From positions 1 to 64,000 of the forward strand of contig JBHBZU010000053.1 of NCBI GenBank assembly GCA_041797745.1: a stretch of 64,000 nucleotides of DNA, written 5' to 3'. Each line of letters starts with the position of its first letter. Positions within the stretch are counted from its first letter, which is position 1. The DNA comes from UBA3871 sp041797745. GTDB taxonomy: Bacteria > Bacillota > Clostridia > Peptostreptococcales > Anaerovoracaceae. A program made the position numbers and the translations under genes. The notes below the pieces were generated by a model that made no database searches, had not been told where the DNA came from, and saw only the letters and a program-made list of their open reading frames with translations. Shown piece after piece: positions 8,446 to 17,647 of the stretch.

Positions 8446-10299
8446 ATGCGAAACATAATATTTGAAAGAATTAAAAAACAAGATAAAAAGATTTCAAAAA
8501 ATACAGCGACGGCAGTTAAATCTGCGGTCGCTGGTTTCGTTTTAATGACAGCCTTAATTTTTGCAACAACAGGTTGCGACTTTGCAGGTTCTGCAACGCA
8601 GAAATCGGCAACGGCAGTACAGGAAACGGCTGCCGTTATTGAGGCATGGGAACCGATGGAGGTGTCGGAAAAAGAGCAGACAGACAGGATAATAGCCCAT
8701 GGCGGCGGTTCTGTTGGGGGCTACCAGACCAGTAACTCTGCGGAGGCAATAATGCACGCCGCAGATATAGGTTTTAAATTGATAGAGCTGGACTTTAATA
8801 TGACTAGTGATAATCATGTGGTGCTTGTTCACGATTGGGAGGAAACCACCACTTATTATTACCGGCAGCGTTTTTCGGGGCCTATTCCTCTTGCAAAGTT
8901 CCAGGCTTGCCTTTCATACGGCAAATTTCACACTGTGGCGATTGAAAATCTCATCGCCATAATGGATAAAAGTCAAAGCTTCAGCGTTGTAACAGACGCA
9001 AAGGACGCTAACATGGAAGTCCTTGAAGCTATTGCCAACGAATACCCGCAGTATTTGGGACGTTTTATCCCTCAAATTTATAGCTACGAACAGTACGAAA
9101 AGGTTCATGAGTGGGGATATGATAATATCATCCTTACCCTTTATGAAATGCCATATCCTGTGAATGCCAGTCAGGTGTTGAATTTTTACAGGGAAAAGGG
9201 TCTTTACGCAATAACCGTAGTTGATGAAGCCTACATGGAACCTATTGTAAATGAGCTTTTGGCAAACAATGTGAAGATTTACAGGCACCCTATTAACAAA
9301 TATGAAAGGTATCAGGAGTTGCTTTCACAAGGCTGCTACGGCGTTTATACTTCCGGTATTCAGCCCTCGGAAATTACTTCCGAAACTGCGGAATATTACA
9401 TCACAATGCCGGATGAAAATAATCCGAATCATATGGTAAAACTTACCGATTATGAAGTAAAGGGAAAGACTGTTAAAGAAGTTGTGGCATTGGAAGTAGC
9501 AGGCTTGAAGCAAAACGAATATCGTATATATTATATAGGCGATGATGGAGTCAGAATGACGGATCAGGGGTTGGATGAACTGCCGTATGGCAAGGTTCAT
9601 ATGCCTGTGGAGATTTGGGAAGTGAACCAACGTTTTGTTGGGCACTATACAGGTAAGACCTTAGACTATTACATTTGGAAAAACGAAAACGGCGTTCGTA
9701 TTTTAGATTCCAAATATGAGTATAGAGCAGACCTTAGAAAAGTGATTCCTCGTATGGAAGACCTTTCCGACGCGAAAGAAGTGGACCCCAGAGGGTTTAA
9801 GAAGCTTACTTCTATCCTAAAACGCAGCCTTGTGGCAAATGCAGGGGACTACTATTATTATTACAATGCTAAAGCGGGAAATTTCATGCTGGAGGATGAA
9901 TTTTTCTATGCGGCTTTTGGAGATGGAATATCTGAAGCCGGTGGAAAGGATGTTACAGAAGTCTATATTCCGGTGGCGGAAAGTGCCAGAGCCTTGGGTG
10001 CAGGTTGTGTAAATATGTCTATTGACGAAAACATTGTTATAACTTTGCCTGAAGCCGTAACGCCATATGGGAAAGACATCTTCGTCGCAAATCGAAACGG
10101 ATACCCTTATATGCCGTTTTTGCAAAAGACCTTGGTCAGCGGCAGATATCTGGGAGAAATTTTCGGTAGAGATGTTTTAGAGGGTGTTGATGATACCGCA
10201 GGTATACTTGTAATACTGCCGGAAAACGTGAAGAAATCGGATTTGACGGATAAAGAGATTAAGAGACTTTTAAGGATAGCTAAAAGATTATATGAATAA
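8446..10299 (+). CDS. glycerophosphodiester phosphodiesterase-like lipoprotein
   Basis: Predicted surface lipoprotein: a hydrophobic signal (about residues 28-43) ends in a lipobox at TTGC. The GDPD catalytic pattern follows: IIAHGGG, ELDFNMTSDN and VLVHDW, which normally provide the two catalytic histidines and the metal-binding acidic residues. Family members release glycerol phosphates from deacylated phospholipids or teichoic acids. The last 130 residues (VYIPVAESARALGA and following) resemble the copper-amine-oxidase-like stalk domain of Firmicute surface proteins. No strong ribosome site precedes 8446, so the exact start is uncertain. It lies 32 bases after ftsH and may share its transcript. 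Confidence 0.8.
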   Translation: MRNIIFERIKKQDKKISKNTATAVKSAVAGFVLMTALIFATTGCDFAGSATQKSATAVQETAAVIEAWEPMEVSEKEQTDRIIAHGGGSVGGYQTSNSAEAIMHAADIGFKLIELDFNMTSDNHVVLVHDWEETTTYYYRQRFSGPIPLAKFQACLSYGKFHTVAIENLIAIMDKSQSFSVVTDAKDANMEVLEAIANEYPQYLGRFIPQIYSYEQYEKVHEWGYDNIILTLYEMPYPVNASQVLNFYREKGLYAITVVDEAYMEPIVNELLANNVKIYRHPINKYERYQELLSQGCYGVYTSGIQPSEITSETAEYYITMPDENNPNHMVKLTDYEVKGKTVKEVVALEVAGLKQNEYRIYYIGDDGVRMTDQGLDELPYGKVHMPVEIWEVNQRFVGHYTGKTLDYYIWKNENGVRILDSKYEYRADLRKVIPRMEDLSDAKEVDPRGFKKLTSILKRSLVANAGDYYYYYNAKAGNFMLEDEFFYAAFGDGISEAGGKDVTEVYIPVAESARALGAGCVNMSIDENIVITLPEAVTPYGKDIFVANRNGYPYMPFLQKTLVSGRYLGEIFGRDVLEGVDDTAGILVILPENVKKSDLTDKEIKRLLRIAKRLYE

Positions 10300-10332
10300 T
10301 TTGAATAATGCGATTTATAAGCAATCCTTTAC

Positions 10333-10361
10333 TTGAAAATTCCCTCTCATTAGTTTATAGT
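10333..10361 (+). promoter_or_regulatory. promoter of the carboxyltransferase cluster
   Basis: TTGAAA at 10333-10338 and TATAGT at 10356-10361 are spaced by 17 bases, upstream of the AAGGAGGAAAG ribosome site of the next gene. Confidence 0.55.
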
Positions 10362-10443
10362 GAAATTTAGTAAATATTCGCATATTAAATTGATAATATG
10401 CGTAAGATATGTTTAAGAATCCAACAATAAGGAGGAAAGATAA

Positions 10444-11982
10444 ATGAATAAGCTACAGCAGCTTCAGGACATGAGAACGGAGCTCTCTTGCGGTGGCGGT
10501 CAGGCAGGCATTGATGAACAGCATGCAGCAGGAAAACTTACCGCCAGAGAGAGAATTGCACTCCTGTTTGATGAGGGCACATTCGTAGAACTTGATGTTT
10601 TTGTACAGCAGAAATGCACAGCCTTTGGCACGGCAGAGAAAGCGGCAGCAGAGGGCGTAGTTACAGGCTACGGTCAGATTAACGGAAGACTGGTTTATGC
10701 TTATGCTCAGGATGCCACGGTTATGGGCGGCTCCGTTGGGGAAGCTCACGCTGCTAAAATCGTAAAAGTACAGAAGATGGCATTGGAAATGGGTGCTCCT
10801 ATTGTGAGTCTTTGCGATTCCGCAGGCGCACGTATTCAAGAGGGCGTTGCGGCACTTACAGGTATTGCAAATATTATTTATCAAAATACTATGGCTTCCG
10901 GAGTGATACCGCAGGTGTCAGTTGTTATGGGAGCTTGTGCAGGCGGCGCAGCTTATTCACCGGCTATTACGGACTATGTGGTTATGGTTGAAAATACCTC
11001 GCAGCTGTTTGTAAACGGACCAAAGGTTGTAGAAGCGGAAACCGGCGTAAGCAACACTTTGGAAGAACTGGGCGGAGCTAAAACCAACAACGAAATTTCC
11101 GGTAATGTCCACGACATTTGCAAAAATGACGAGGAAGCTATCCTAAAGGTTAGAGAAATGCTCTCCTATATGCCGTCAAACAATTTGGAAAATACACCTG
11201 AAGTTGAGACGGGAGATGACCCTAACAGATTTATTCCTGAATTAAATGAACTTCTTCCTGATGATTTGGATTCTTCTTACAATATGATAGAGGTTATCCA
11301 ATCCATTGCAGACTCGGGTAGGTTCTTTGAAATCATGCCGTTATTTGCAAAGAGTATTGTTACAGGCTATATCAGAATAAACGGACAGGCAATAGGCGTG
11401 GTGGCAAATCAGCCGCTGGTAGACGAGGGAAGAATCGGTATTGCTGCGGCAGATAAAGCGGCGAGATTCATCAGAAGATGTGATGCCTTTAATATACCTG
11501 TTCTGACTCTTGAAGATACTTCGGGATTCATTAACGGAGTTGAGGAAGAACTTGGTGGCATGGTTAGACACGGTGCTAAGCTGTTCTACGCTTATGCGGA
11601 GGCAACAGTACCAAAGGTTACCGTTATTCTTCGCAAGGCTTACGGCGGTGCTTATGCTGCAATGGGTTCCAAGGCTTTGGGCGGCGATGTTATCATGGCA
11701 TGGCCAAGTGCTCAAATTGCCGTTTTAGGAGCAAAGGCTGCTGCCAACATATTGTTCAAAAAGGAAATCGGAGAAGCCGATAATCCTATTGAAAAGAGGC
11801 AGGAAATGGTTTCAAAGTATGAGGAAGAGTTCGGAAATCCATACAGAGCCGCAGAAATGGGCTATGTAGATGATATTATTGAACCTGCCACAACCAGACA
11901 GTACCTTGCAGCAACATTTGATATGTTAAGATCAAAGAGAAAGAATCTCCCTGCTAAGAAGCATGGGAATATCCCTCTTTAG
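10444..11982 (+). CDS. mmdA: acyl-CoA carboxyltransferase (methylmalonyl/propionyl-CoA type)
   Basis: 512-residue carboxyltransferase of the crotonase-like superfamily; it moves CO2 between an acyl-CoA and biotin on a carrier protein. Paired acyl-CoA and biotin binding halves are visible (GACAGGAAYSPAITDY in the N half, GGAYAAMGSKALGGD in the C half). The substrate could be methylmalonyl-CoA or propionyl-CoA; other acyl-CoAs are not excluded. It is followed by a delta-type and a biotin-carrier gene, which is the sodium-pumping decarboxylase arrangement, but the membrane beta subunit (MmdB/OadB/GcdB type) and a biotin carboxylase are both missing nearby. The symbol reflects the closest family. 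Confidence 0.85.
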   Translation: MNKLQQLQDMRTELSCGGGQAGIDEQHAAGKLTARERIALLFDEGTFVELDVFVQQKCTAFGTAEKAAAEGVVTGYGQINGRLVYAYAQDATVMGGSVGEAHAAKIVKVQKMALEMGAPIVSLCDSAGARIQEGVAALTGIANIIYQNTMASGVIPQVSVVMGACAGGAAYSPAITDYVVMVENTSQLFVNGPKVVEAETGVSNTLEELGGAKTNNEISGNVHDICKNDEEAILKVREMLSYMPSNNLENTPEVETGDDPNRFIPELNELLPDDLDSSYNMIEVIQSIADSGRFFEIMPLFAKSIVTGYIRINGQAIGVVANQPLVDEGRIGIAAADKAARFIRRCDAFNIPVLTLEDTSGFINGVEEELGGMVRHGAKLFYAYAEATVPKVTVILRKAYGGAYAAMGSKALGGDVIMAWPSAQIAVLGAKAAANILFKKEIGEADNPIEKRQEMVSKYEEEFGNPYRAAEMGYVDDIIEPATTRQYLAATFDMLRSKRKNLPAKKHGNIPL

Positions 11983-11996
11983 AAACGGAGGCTCAA

Positions 11997-12407
11997 ATGA
12001 ATAGCTTAGTTATAATAATCGCTTTGATAGCGTTTGCTTTGAGCCTGGTATCACTTTTCAGAAAGCCTGTCATCAACAATTCCCACTACGTAGCAGTAGT
12101 TGAACGTGCTTCTTGCGAAGAGCATGAACAAGCCAAAGAGGCAGAAGAGGCTTGCGAGGAAACCGTTGAAGAGGTGGCTGAAGAGCCTGAAGCTGAACCG
12201 GAACCGAAACAAGAACCGCAGGAAGAGCCGGAGAATTTTGGACTTGACCCGCAGATTGTTGCGGTTATCATGGGCGCAGTTGAAGCTTTTGAGGGTGATA
12301 ATTATCCGATGGGATTCAAGGTAACCCGTATTCAGAGAGTAACAGGAGCCGGCAATGCATGGTCCGCAGCGGGACGTAATGAAATCATTGCTGCCGGTCA
12401 GAGATAA
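11997..12407 (+). CDS. OadG/delta-subunit-like protein of a decarboxylase
   Basis: 136 residues: one N-terminal membrane helix (about residues 3-20), a long acidic Glu/Pro/Ala linker (about 40-80) and a C-terminal segment ending in SAAGRNEIIAAGQR, a pattern seen in delta subunits of biotin-dependent decarboxylases. Such subunits anchor and assemble the complex at the membrane. It starts 15 bases after the carboxyltransferase with a CGGAGG ribosome site and is followed 17 bases later by the biotin carrier. The family assignment rests on layout and neighbours more than on a strict motif. Confidence 0.7.
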   Translation: MNSLVIIIALIAFALSLVSLFRKPVINNSHYVAVVERASCEEHEQAKEAEEACEETVEEVAEEPEAEPEPKQEPQEEPENFGLDPQIVAVIMGAVEAFEGDNYPMGFKVTRIQRVTGAGNAWSAAGRNEIIAAGQR

Positions 12408-12424
12408 ACGAAAGGAATATACAA

Positions 12425-12850
12425 ATGAAACAGTATACCATTACCGTAAACGGAACAGCTTATGCTGTAACAGTTGAAGAAAACAGCAATGCAGTGGCTG
12501 CACCGGCACCTGTAGCAGCGCCTGTAAAGCCTGCTGCTCCTATGCCGACGGCAGTAAAACCGACTGCACCTGCGCCAGCACCTGCAAAACCCGCAGTACC
12601 GGCGCCAACCGTATCCTCCGCAGCACCGGCAAAGGACGCCACTATTGTAGGCTCCCCTATGCAGGGAACCATTTTGGACGTAAAAGCAGCTCCGGGGCAG
12701 GCAGTTAATGAGGGCGATGTTATTATGATTCTTGAGGCTATGAAGATGGAAAACGAGATAGTTGCTCCATGCTCGGGAACCATTGATACTATACAGGTTG
12801 CAAAGGGAGCAAGCGTAGCAGCAGGAGACACCTTGGCATCCATTAAATAA
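12425..12850 (+). CDS. biotin carboxyl carrier protein (gamma subunit)
   Basis: 141-residue carrier. A short N-terminal segment is joined by a Pro/Ala-rich flexible linker (about residues 22-70) to a biotinyl domain whose EAMKMEN motif places the biotinylated lysine at residue 107. It shuttles carboxybiotin between the carboxyltransferase and a partner, normally the beta-subunit sodium pump or a biotin carboxylase. The repetitive linker is typical of decarboxylase gamma subunits. Confidence 0.9.
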   Translation: MKQYTITVNGTAYAVTVEENSNAVAAPAPVAAPVKPAAPMPTAVKPTAPAPAPAKPAVPAPTVSSAAPAKDATIVGSPMQGTILDVKAAPGQAVNEGDVIMILEAMKMENEIVAPCSGTIDTIQVAKGASVAAGDTLASIK

Positions 12851-12905
12851 AACAGTGGCGGTAAAATTTAAGCCGACCCGATTTTAGAGAAAGAGAAAAG
12901 AAAAT

Positions 12906-13736
12906 ATGTTATTAGCATTTGACGTAGGCAACACTAACATCGTACTCGGAGTATTCCGAGACGGAGAGTTAATCACTAACTGGCGTATTCAGACGGACAA
13001 TGACAAAAGTGCTGACGAGTATGGTATGTTAATCAATCAGCTTTTTGAATATGAGGGGCTGAACATTAAGGACGTAGAAGATATAATTATATCTACAGTA
13101 GTTCCCTCAGTTCTTTATACGTTGCAACATCTGTCCATGAAATATTTTAACCGCAGAGCAATTGTAATAGAAGCGGGAGTCAAAACAGGGCTTATTATCA
13201 AGTATGACAACCCTAAACAAGTAGGAGCCGATAGAATTGTAAACGCTGTTTCAGCTTACACCAAGTATGGAGGGCCGTTGATTGTCATCGACCTTGGAAC
13301 AGCAACTACCTTTTGCGCGATTACGGAAAAGGCGGAATATCTGGGAGGTACCATTGCTCCGGGGCTTAAGATTGCTTCTGAAGCACTTTGCGAAAAGACG
13401 GCAAAACTTCCAAAAGTTGAGCTGGAGGAGCCGGGAACTGCGATATGCCGTAACACCATCACCAGTATGCAGTCAGGGTTGGTTTACGGGCATATGGGAA
13501 CGGTGGATTTTATCGTTAAAAAGATGAAAGCCGAGTTGGAAGCTATTACAGAATCGGGAAAACCGGTTACGGTAGTAGCTACAGGCGGCATGGCTGCCAT
13601 GGTGGATAACGGCATTGACTGTATTGACCATGTGGACAAGCTCTTAACCTTGGAGGGACTGGAAATTATATACAGAAAGAACAAGCGCGAACGAGAACGT
13701 AAGCAGGAGCGTGCCGGAGAACGTCATTGCAAGTAG
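12906..13736 (+). CDS. coaX: type III pantothenate kinase
   Basis: Catalyses the first step of coenzyme A synthesis in the cytoplasm, phosphorylating pantothenate. The ASKHA-fold signatures are present: DVGNTN at residues 5-10, the GADR motif (VGADRIVNAVSAY) and DLGTATTF. The last 20 residues are an unusual Arg/Lys/Glu-rich tail. It closes the carboxyltransferase operon, 55 bases after the carrier gene, tying CoA supply to an acyl-CoA enzyme. Confidence 0.93.
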   Translation: MLLAFDVGNTNIVLGVFRDGELITNWRIQTDNDKSADEYGMLINQLFEYEGLNIKDVEDIIISTVVPSVLYTLQHLSMKYFNRRAIVIEAGVKTGLIIKYDNPKQVGADRIVNAVSAYTKYGGPLIVIDLGTATTFCAITEKAEYLGGTIAPGLKIASEALCEKTAKLPKVELEEPGTAICRNTITSMQSGLVYGHMGTVDFIVKKMKAELEAITESGKPVTVVATGGMAAMVDNGIDCIDHVDKLLTLEGLEIIYRKNKRERERKQERAGERHCK

Positions 13737-13778
13737 CTACTTAATCAGATAATGTGCAACGACACACAGAAAAATCAT

Positions 13779-13810
13779 CGGGGACGGCCTCAAAGCTGTC
13801 CCCGTATTTT
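13779..13810 (+). terminator. terminator after coaX
   Basis: CGGGGAC, an imperfect GGC/GCT extension and GTCCCCG form a strong hairpin, followed by TATTTTT. It ends the carboxyltransferase-coaX operon. Confidence 0.85.
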
Positions 13811-13979
13811 TGAATAAAGTATAGTTATTAAGATAGAAAAACTGTTATAAGTACAGAAAGAGCTTTACTGTTGAATTGAGCAAGAATTGAAGCGAATGCT
13901 TAATTCGGAAAATTTTCAGGTAATAGAATAGCGGCAGTAGTGCTGAAAATAAAAGTTTAGTTGATTAGGAAAACAGAAG

Positions 13980-14543
13980 ATGAAGAGTTTCAAAAAAGAA
14001 TTGGTATTAAAACTCAAAAGAGAAATGGGGCTTTCAGCTATTACGGCGAACAGTTCCAATATTATTGAAGAGCTGGCAGTGAGACACTCAAATATTTATT
14101 TTTATAGAGCTACAAGAGGCATAGACGCAATAGAGCTAAAGGATATAGATGTAATAAGAGAAAGATATTTACTGCCGGAGGGAGTAGAGGTCAGTCAAAG
14201 GCTGTATTTAATGCTGTATCAGGAAGCCTATGAAGAATATCCCGATCATTGCGTAGGTCTTGTGGAATTGATAGAGCACTATCCTGATGAAAAGACATTG
14301 TTTATTAAATGGCTTATGTTAAACGAAAGGTATCAGCGCACCGGTCTTGGTAAAGAGATGGTAAATGCTATATTTTCGTTAGGTTATGATTTTGGTTATG
14401 AAAAATTTAGACTGGCTTGTTACGATTCCAATGAGCGCGGATTGAGATTTTGGAAAAATCTAGGCTTCAAACCTGTTGGGGAAGCGCCGGGTATTGCTTT
14501 AAAGTCCGGCAGAAAACAAACCTTACTGGTTTTAGAGAAGTAG
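13980..14543 (+). CDS. GNAT family N-acetyltransferase
   Basis: 187-residue acyl-CoA-dependent acetyltransferase. The acetyl-CoA binding region is visible as LNERYQRTGLGKEMV (about residues 115-130), followed by ACYDSNERGLRFWKNLGFKPVG, the usual last strand and helix of the fold. The N-terminal half is not specific and the substrate cannot be inferred. It is followed by dus 16 bases later, probably on one transcript. Confidence 0.8.
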   Translation: MKSFKKELVLKLKREMGLSAITANSSNIIEELAVRHSNIYFYRATRGIDAIELKDIDVIRERYLLPEGVEVSQRLYLMLYQEAYEEYPDHCVGLVELIEHYPDEKTLFIKWLMLNERYQRTGLGKEMVNAIFSLGYDFGYEKFRLACYDSNERGLRFWKNLGFKPVGEAPGIALKSGRKQTLLVLEK

Positions 14544-14559
14544 AAAAGAAAGAGAAAGA

Positions 14560-15681
14560 TTGGAAGAGAGATTGGATAAAAACTTAAAAGAGAATAAGCT
14601 TTGTATAGGGGATGTTTCCCTGGAAAATCCCTTTTTACTGGCGCCCTTGGCGGGAATAACGGACGCACCTACTCGTTTGCTTGCAAAGGTGCAGGGAGCG
14701 GCGATGACCTATTCGGAAATGGTATCCTGCAAAGGCTTATATTATAAAGATAAAAATACGGACAGACTTTTGAGAACTCTTAAGGGAGAGGATAAGGTGG
14801 CTTATCAACTCTTCGGCTCGGAACCCGATATGCTTAGGTTTGCTACAAAAGAACTGGCTTGTCGAGAAAATGCGGTCTACGATATTAACATGGGGTGTCC
14901 AGTTCCAAAAGTGGTTAAAAATGGAGAGGGCTCGGCATTGCTAAAGAATCCTGCGTTGGTTCAAGAGCTGGTGGCTGCCGCTTGTGAGGGGGCGGCAACG
15001 GGAACGGACAGACTTAAACCTGTTACTGTTAAAATTCGTATGGGCTTTGACGAAGACCATATCAATGCGGTGGAAGTGGCAAAGGCTGCAATGGAGGGAG
15101 GCGCCGCGGCTGTGGCGGTTCACGGGCGTACTCGCGAGCAATATTATAACGGCAAGGCCGACTGGGATATTATCAGAAAGGTTCGTGAAGAGGTAGGCAC
15201 TACTATCATTGGAAACGGAGATATATATTCGGGGGTTGACGCATTGGCTATGATGGCTTATACGGGTTGCGATTTGGTGATGATTGCCCGCGGTGCATTG
15301 GGAAATCCTTGGATTTTCAGAGAAGCTCTTGTTTTGTGGGAGACTTTGGGTAAGCCGACGGGAAAAGAACTTTATCGTCAGGGGGAAGATAATATCCGAA
15401 AAGCCTGCAATGAAATTTTGACCGCTAATAATGTTCCCATCGGAGCGGATTCCTCAAGGTTTATGCCTGTAACCTTGGAAGAAAAGGTATCTATGATGCT
15501 TAGACATTTTGAGCTGTCTTTGAATTTCAAGGGGGAATATGCGGCGGTTCGCGAAATGCGTAAGCATGTAGGCTGGTATATGAAAGGCGAACAAGGCTCG
15601 GCAGCCCTGCGACGAGAAATAAATGCTATTACAGAGGCAGCGAAACTAATAGAAACCATTGTATCTATTGGAGAAAAATAG
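14560..15681 (+). CDS. dus: tRNA-dihydrouridine synthase
   Basis: FMN- and NADPH-dependent TIM-barrel enzyme that reduces uridines in tRNA D-loops. Family signatures: PLAGITDAPTR near residue 30, the active-site DINMGCPVPKV with its catalytic cysteine, KIRMGFD, AVHGRTREQYY and GNGDIYS. At 373 residues it is slightly longer than the common 320-340. The start is a TTG, and a second TTG lies 12 bases on, so the exact start is open; there is no strong ribosome site, only a purine-rich run. Confidence 0.92.
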   Translation: MEERLDKNLKENKLCIGDVSLENPFLLAPLAGITDAPTRLLAKVQGAAMTYSEMVSCKGLYYKDKNTDRLLRTLKGEDKVAYQLFGSEPDMLRFATKELACRENAVYDINMGCPVPKVVKNGEGSALLKNPALVQELVAAACEGAATGTDRLKPVTVKIRMGFDEDHINAVEVAKAAMEGGAAAVAVHGRTREQYYNGKADWDIIRKVREEVGTTIIGNGDIYSGVDALAMMAYTGCDLVMIARGALGNPWIFREALVLWETLGKPTGKELYRQGEDNIRKACNEILTANNVPIGADSSRFMPVTLEEKVSMMLRHFELSLNFKGEYAAVREMRKHVGWYMKGEQGSAALRREINAITEAAKLIETIVSIGEK

Positions 15682-15888
15682 AAAATTTCTATTTCTTCAT
15701 ATCCGTTTGAGTATTTAATTAGAGGCTAAAAGCTATAAAACATCGGTGGCAAGAGGTTTTGTGAAATAGGCTTTTGCAAAGGCAAAGTCAGTCTGGTAAA
15801 TAAGGAAAAAATAAGAAAGCTGAAAATAGACAGTAGTAAGAATAGAAAGTAGCCGGCGAAAATAAGACGAAATTATATGGGGGAGAAG

Positions 15889-16626
15889 ATGAAAAAGACA
15901 GTTGGAATTATCGGAGGAATGGGGCCTTTGGCTACCTGTGACCTTTTAGAGACTATAATTAAATTTACAGAGGCAGAAAAGGATCAGGAGCATATTCATG
16001 TGCTGGTAGACTGCAATACCAATATTCCTGACAGAACTAAAGCTATTCTGCATGGTGGGGAAGATCCGGTACCTGAACTCATAAAATCCGGTAAAAGATT
16101 GATTGAAGCAGGGGCAGAGTTGTTGGTAATGCATTGCAACACCGTTCATTATTTCCATGATAGAGTGGCAAAGGAGTTAAGCGTACCCTTACTTCATATA
16201 CCGGAGGAGACCGCACGTGCTTTGGCAGCTGCGGGTGTAAGGAAAGCAGGAATTTTAGCAACTAACGGTACGCGTCAAGCGGGTGTGTATGATAAGGCTT
16301 TATCAAAGGAAAACCTTTCGGCAGTATGGCCGCAAGAAGAGGCGCAGGACTTGCTAATGTCCGTTATTTATGACTATATTAAAGCGGGTAAAACGGGCTG
16401 GGATAAAGAGGGCATTTCCGCGATGATTCGGGAAATGAAAGAGCGAGGAGCGGAGCGGATAGTAATAGGCTGTACGGAAATTCCGCTTATTCTTCGTGAA
16501 TTAGATGAATATAAAGGCGTGGAGGAGTTTACGGAAGACCTGGGCTTCATAGATCCTGCGGTGTTAATAGCCAAAATTATTATCCAAAAGGCTGGGTACA
16601 AAGTAAAAACTAAGGGCTGGCTATAA
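15889..16626 (+). CDS. aspartate/glutamate racemase family protein
   Basis: 245-residue cofactor-independent racemase of the YgeA/RacX type, interconverting L and D amino acids. Typical elements: GIIGGMGPLAT at the N terminus, VMHCNTVHYF with the first catalytic cysteine, and GCTEIPLIL with the second. The ATG at 15889 is chosen because GGGGGAGA lies just before it; the in-frame ATG at 15877 would place that site inside the gene. D-aspartate or D-glutamate for the cell wall is a plausible product, but the substrate is not fixed by sequence. Confidence 0.88.
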   Translation: MKKTVGIIGGMGPLATCDLLETIIKFTEAEKDQEHIHVLVDCNTNIPDRTKAILHGGEDPVPELIKSGKRLIEAGAELLVMHCNTVHYFHDRVAKELSVPLLHIPEETARALAAAGVRKAGILATNGTRQAGVYDKALSKENLSAVWPQEEAQDLLMSVIYDYIKAGKTGWDKEGISAMIREMKERGAERIVIGCTEIPLILRELDEYKGVEEFTEDLGFIDPAVLIAKIIIQKAGYKVKTKGWL

Positions 16627-16697
16627 AAATACAATGAGCCGGTATAATTGGTATAAATTATTAATCCTGCTTGAGAATAGGGAATCATCAAAACGCA

Positions 16698-16715
16698 AAA
16701 ATAGGCTTACAGGAC
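16698..16715 (+). repeat. short repeat AATAGGCTTAYAGG
   Basis: The string AAAAATAGGCTTACAGGAC here resembles AAAATAGGCTTATAGG at 39633-39648, with a further partial copy directly after it, and the copy at 39985-40000. It is a short non-coding word of unknown role found only in spacers. Confidence 0.4.
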
Positions 16716-16746
16716 AAAAAGGAATCAAATAAATCTGCAAAGAAAA

Positions 16747-16770
16747 AAGGCTGACTTTAAAGTCAGCCTT
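16747..16770 (-). terminator. terminator of the rubrerythrin gene
   Basis: A perfect 24-base palindrome, AAGGCTGACTTT/AAAGTCAGCCTT. On the minus strand it is followed by a T-rich run, so it serves the rubrerythrin transcript; it may also stop transcripts arriving from the racemase side. Confidence 0.85.
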
Positions 16771-16793
16771 TAGCTTTCGTTAATCTTGTTTAA

Positions 16794-17336
16794 TTAGCCG
16801 AAGTATCTCTTTAAGAGGCCCTCAAATGCAGCACCGTGGCGAGCTTCGTCCTTGCACATTTCATGAACTGTATCATGGATAGCGTCAAGGTTAAGCTGCT
16901 TTGCTTTAGTTGCAAGAGCCTTTTTGCCCTCGCAAGCGCCGGCTTCTGCTTCTACACGCATTTCAAGATTCTTCTTAGTTGAAGTTGTAACTACTTCGCC
17001 GAGAAGCTCTGCAAACTTTGCAGCATGTTCAGCTTCTTCATAAGCAGCTTTTTCCCAGTAGAGACCGATTTCAGGGTAGCCCTCTCTATGTGCGACTCTG
17101 CTCATTGCAAGGTACATACCTACTTCTGAACATTCGCCGTTGAAGTTGGCTCTGAGATCTTCAATAATCTGTGGGTCAACTCCCTGTGCTACTCCGACAA
17201 CGTGCTGGTCAGCCCACTGTCTTTCTCCCTCTTCCTGCTTAACAAACTTTTCCGGACCCACACCACAAGTAGGACACTTTTCTGGTGGTTGGTTACCCTC
17301 GTGTACATAACCGCACACGGAACATACGTACTTCAT
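16794..17336 (-). CDS. rbr: rubrerythrin with N-terminal rubredoxin domain
   Basis: Non-haem di-iron peroxidase that reduces hydrogen peroxide in anaerobes. The rubredoxin-like iron site comes first (CSVCGYVHEG and CPTCG, residues 5-25), followed by the ferritin-like four-helix domain with its Glu/His ligands (GECSEVGMYLAM, EEAEHAAKF, DEARHGAAF). This order is the reverse of classical rubrerythrin and matches the reverse rubrerythrins of clostridia. A good AGGAGGAAT ribosome site precedes the ATG. On the minus strand a TATAAT box lies about 75 bases upstream, near 17410. Confidence 0.93.
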   Translation of the reverse strand: MKYVCSVCGYVHEGNQPPEKCPTCGVGPEKFVKQEEGERQWADQHVVGVAQGVDPQIIEDLRANFNGECSEVGMYLAMSRVAHREGYPEIGLYWEKAAYEEAEHAAKFAELLGEVVTTSTKKNLEMRVEAEAGACEGKKALATKAKQLNLDAIHDTVHEMCKDEARHGAAFEGLLKRYFG

Positions 17337-17647
17337 TGGTCTATTCCTCCTATAATTTCAATCAAAATTTTCTAAACGTACACCTCTCAAGGAGGGTGTA
17401 TATATATTATACCCCTATTCAGAATTTTTATAACAAAATTTTGTAGAAATAATTCACAAGAGCTTCACAAACGCTTCACTCACAATAATCGGACATTTCA
17501 ATACGGGAGTTGACGGTTTTCTTCAAATTATCGGCAATGAAGTTCACACAAGCTGCGAAAATTATGATATAATGAACGTACAAGCACATTTTGTATGAGC
17601 TCAGCCATAGGATGTGCTTTATTATTGACTTTAGGGGGTAATTTGGA

